Source of the DNA: an uncultured Blautia sp.
GTDB taxonomy: Bacteria > Bacillota > Clostridia > Lachnospirales > Lachnospiraceae
Direction: 5' to 3'
Assembly: GCA_902476765.1 (NCBI GenBank)
Contig: CABSEJ010000164.1
Span: 1 to 7,139, forward strand
DNA length: 7,139 nt
The notes below the pieces were generated by a model, which was not told the DNA's origin, searched no databases, and saw nothing but the letters and a program-made list of their open reading frames with translations. Each line of letters begins with the position of its first letter. The first letter of the stretch is position 1. The translations under genes were made by a program, and so were the position numbers. Shown one piece after another: positions 6,405 to 7,139 of this stretch.

Positions 6405-6689
6405 TCACTGGAACAGCCTTTTGAGCATTCCTTCTCCTCCCTTTGCTTTTGTAATACCCTGGCTATATATAAGACTGTCTACTCTTCCTCCTATATCCAC
6501 CTCCTGTTTTTCTAAATCCAGACGGGTTACATGGAGATTCTCTCCCTTCACCGTAAGAGTTCCCGCCTCTGTCACCAGGCTGATTTCCTTTTCATCAAAG
6601 GAGTTCACGTCCTTTACCCCGGTAAGGCAGCCTCTCTTCCTGTCTGTAAGCTGAAGCCTGTGGATTGCTCTGGCTGGTTTTTCCTCCAA
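6405..6689 (-). CDS. yabP: Sporulation protein YabP
   Basis: YabP is a small sporulation protein made in the mother cell; its molecular role in spore envelope formation is unclear. The family core is plain: LTGVKDVNSFDEKEI (22-36 of 94), LTVKGENLHV (45-54), then RLDLEKQEVDIGGRVDSLIYS through residue 76. No ATG or GTG is available in frame before the core. Candidates are a TTG at 6698 (97 residues) and a TTG at 6689 (94 residues, giving an MEEKP start that I recall as usual for clostridial YabP). GGGGG lies 10 nt before the latter; AAGGAAGAGG lies 10 nt before the former. An out-of-frame ATG at 6706 opens only a three-codon frame. A sigma-E promoter precedes the gene. The gene is clear; only the start is uncertain. 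Confidence 0.92.
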   Translation of the reverse strand: MEEKPARAIHRLQLTDRKRGCLTGVKDVNSFDEKEISLVTEAGTLTVKGENLHVTRLDLEKQEVDIGGRVDSLIYSQGITKAKGGEGMLKRLFQ

Positions 6690-6741
6690 AAAAATCAATC
6701 CCCCATATCCTCTTCCTTATGAAAGATTATATGGGAGATTG
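6688..6741 (-). terminator. Predicted intrinsic terminator between rqcP and yabP
   Basis: The 13-bp stem (6741-6729 with 6708-6696) is followed on the minus strand by one A and then seven T residues (6694-6688), the form of a Rho-independent terminator for transcripts coming from hup-rqcP. Six of the 13 pairs are G-C, so strength is moderate. Unusually, the T-run lies at the very start of yabP, and a sigma-E promoter would begin RNA synthesis within the loop, so its transcripts cannot form the stem. Confidence 0.6.
6696..6741 (-). repeat. 13-bp inverted repeat overlapping the sigma-E -10 and the yabP start
   Basis: CAATCTCCCATAT (minus 6741-6729) pairs with ATATGGGGGATTG (6708-6696); the only imperfect pair is a U-G wobble in minus-strand RNA. 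The loop has 20 nt and contains AAGGAAGAGG. The left arm includes the sigma-E -10 element; the right arm includes the GGGGG and the TTG at 6698. It forms the stem of the terminator listed next. Confidence 0.85.
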
Positions 6742-6763
6742 AAAATGAATATTCCTTATGAAA
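6713..6763 (-). repeat. 12-bp direct repeat TTTCATAAGGAA, two copies
   Basis: Identical copies of TTTCATAAGGAA lie on the minus strand at 6763-6752 and 6724-6713, 39 bp apart start to start. The first runs into the sigma-E -35; the second spans the predicted start site and a Shine-Dalgarno-like AAGGAA. They could be regulator sites, a local duplication or coincidence. Confidence 0.7.
6726..6754 (-). promoter_or_regulatory. Predicted sigma-E promoter for yabP-yabQ
   Basis: On the minus strand GAATATT (6754-6748) fits the sigma-E -35 consensus KMATATT fully. After a 14-bp spacer, CATATAAT (6733-6726) matches the -10 consensus CATACAHT at seven of eight positions. The predicted start is near 6720. 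YabQ is a known sigma-E-dependent gene in B. subtilis, so both sequence and context agree. Confidence 0.8.
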
Positions 6764-6777
6764 CTTCAGTATAAATT

Positions 6778-7017
6778 CTACAGATACCGAAACAGCTCTC
6801 CGGCCGCCTCTTTTCTGACGGTTTCCTGCACATCCAATACCTGGACTCTGACGTTTTTGCTTCCGAACTGTATTTCCAGAATGTCCCCTGCCTTCACCTG
6901 TGCAGATGCCTTAGCGGGCTTGTCGTTAATCAAAACCCTTCCGGCATCGCAGGCTTCATTGGCCACGGTCCTGCGCTTTATCAGCCGAGATACCTTCAAA
7001 TACTTATCCAGTCTCAT
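6778..7017 (-). CDS. rqcP: S4-domain ribosome quality control protein RqcP (YabO)
   Basis: RqcP binds obstructed 50S subunits carrying peptidyl-tRNA and works with RqcH in adding C-terminal alanine tails that mark stalled nascent chains for degradation. The 79-residue protein is almost entirely an S4 RNA-binding domain: MRLDKYLKVSRLIKRRT at the N terminus, with conserved basic residues R2, R15 and R16, then the GRVLIND and AKASAQVKAGD segments (about 26-45). It closely resembles B. subtilis YabO/RqcP as I recall that sequence. The older name for such proteins is Hsp15/YabO-like. It starts 3 nt after the hup stop with only a weak upstream site, so translation is probably coupled to hup. Order hup-rqcP-yabP fits clostridial genomes. 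Confidence 0.94.
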   Translation of the reverse strand: MRLDKYLKVSRLIKRRTVANEACDAGRVLINDKPAKASAQVKAGDILEIQFGSKNVRVQVLDVQETVRKEAAGELFRYL

Positions 7018-7020
7018 GCC

Positions 7021-7139
7021 TTACTCGTTTACCATATCCTTTAAAGCTTTTCCTGCTTTGAATTTCGGAGTTTTGGAAGCTGCGATTGTCATGGTCTCGC
7101 CGGTCTGAGGATTTCTTCCCTCTCTGGCAGCTCTCTCAG
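7021..7139 (-). CDS. hup: HU-family DNA-binding protein (3' end, partial)
   Basis: HU is a small dimeric nucleoid protein that bends DNA. Only the last 38 residues are in the window; the gene continues beyond the right edge. Visible are ERAAREGRNPQTGE, where the RNPxTG motif marks the DNA-binding beta arm, then TMTIAASKTPKFKAGKALKD up to MVNE and a TAA stop at 7023-7021. The full-length family has about 90 residues. It lies 3 nt ahead of rqcP and is probably cotranscribed with it. Only the promoter-distal part is visible, so its regulation cannot be judged. Confidence 0.93.
   Translation of the reverse strand, partial: ERAAREGRNPQTGETMTIAASKTPKFKAGKALKDMVNE

Noticed and set aside
1..7139. 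Mobile element, CRISPR array, tRNA/rRNA or phage genes
   Set aside because: I saw no repeats arrays, transposase motifs, structural RNA signatures or foreign-looking genes; the region is a conserved core cluster.

Overview
This window comes from a spore-forming Firmicute, most likely a clostridium of the Lachnospiraceae type. The evidence is protein style, moderate GC, and a gene order matching the conserved Bacillus/Clostridia sporulation-division block. The genus cannot be fixed from the sequence alone. All nine recognisable genes lie on the minus strand, so transcription runs from right to left. The order is hup (HU, 3' end only) - rqcP/yabO - yabP - yabQ - divIC - spoIIE - tilS - hpt - ftsH. 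Relative to Bacillus subtilis, the genes found between divIC and tilS other than spoIIE (yabR, yabS, yabT) are absent. I see no mobile element, tRNA, rRNA or CRISPR array.

Right end (6690-7139): the last 38 codons of an HU-type DNA-binding protein are followed 3 nt later by the small S4-domain protein RqcP. The 88-nt gap up to yabP is dense with signals. It holds a near-consensus sigma-E promoter, a 13-bp hairpin followed by seven U residues that looks like an intrinsic terminator, and a 12-bp direct repeat. The promoter start site falls in the hairpin loop. This suggests that vegetative transcripts stop at the hairpin, while mother-cell sigma-E transcripts lack its left arm and proceed into yabPQ.

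Middle (5465-6689): yabP and yabQ are sporulation genes. They are followed by divIC, whose start overlaps the end of yabQ. A good sigma-A promoter (TTGAAA, 17 bp, TAAAAT) sits inside the 3' part of yabQ and would give divIC its own vegetative expression. The 117-bp divIC-spoIIE gap holds perfect -35 and -10 hexamers 21 bp apart, with Spo0A-box-like sequences over the -35. This is the arrangement known for the Spo0A-activated spoIIE and spoIIG promoters of B. subtilis.

Left (190-5464): spoIIE encodes an unusually short SpoIIE, with one hydrophobic N-terminal segment instead of the multi-pass membrane domain. After 9 nt comes tilS (tRNA-Ile lysidine synthetase), which overlaps hpt (hypoxanthine phosphoribosyltransferase) by 8 nt. 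Then comes ftsH (membrane AAA metalloprotease), preceded by a perfect 9-bp hairpin. Bases 1-189 are non-coding and hold only weak terminator and promoter candidates.

The genes link early sporulation (SpoIIE phosphatase, Spo0A control), septation (DivIC), mother-cell cortex/coat work (YabP, YabQ) and housekeeping (TilS, Hpt, FtsH, RqcP, HU). I found no wholly new system. The most interesting signals are the nested terminator/sigma-E promoter before yabP, the truncated SpoIIE, and the three-promoter logic. Several genes have starts that differ from the longest open frame, and these are argued in the entries.
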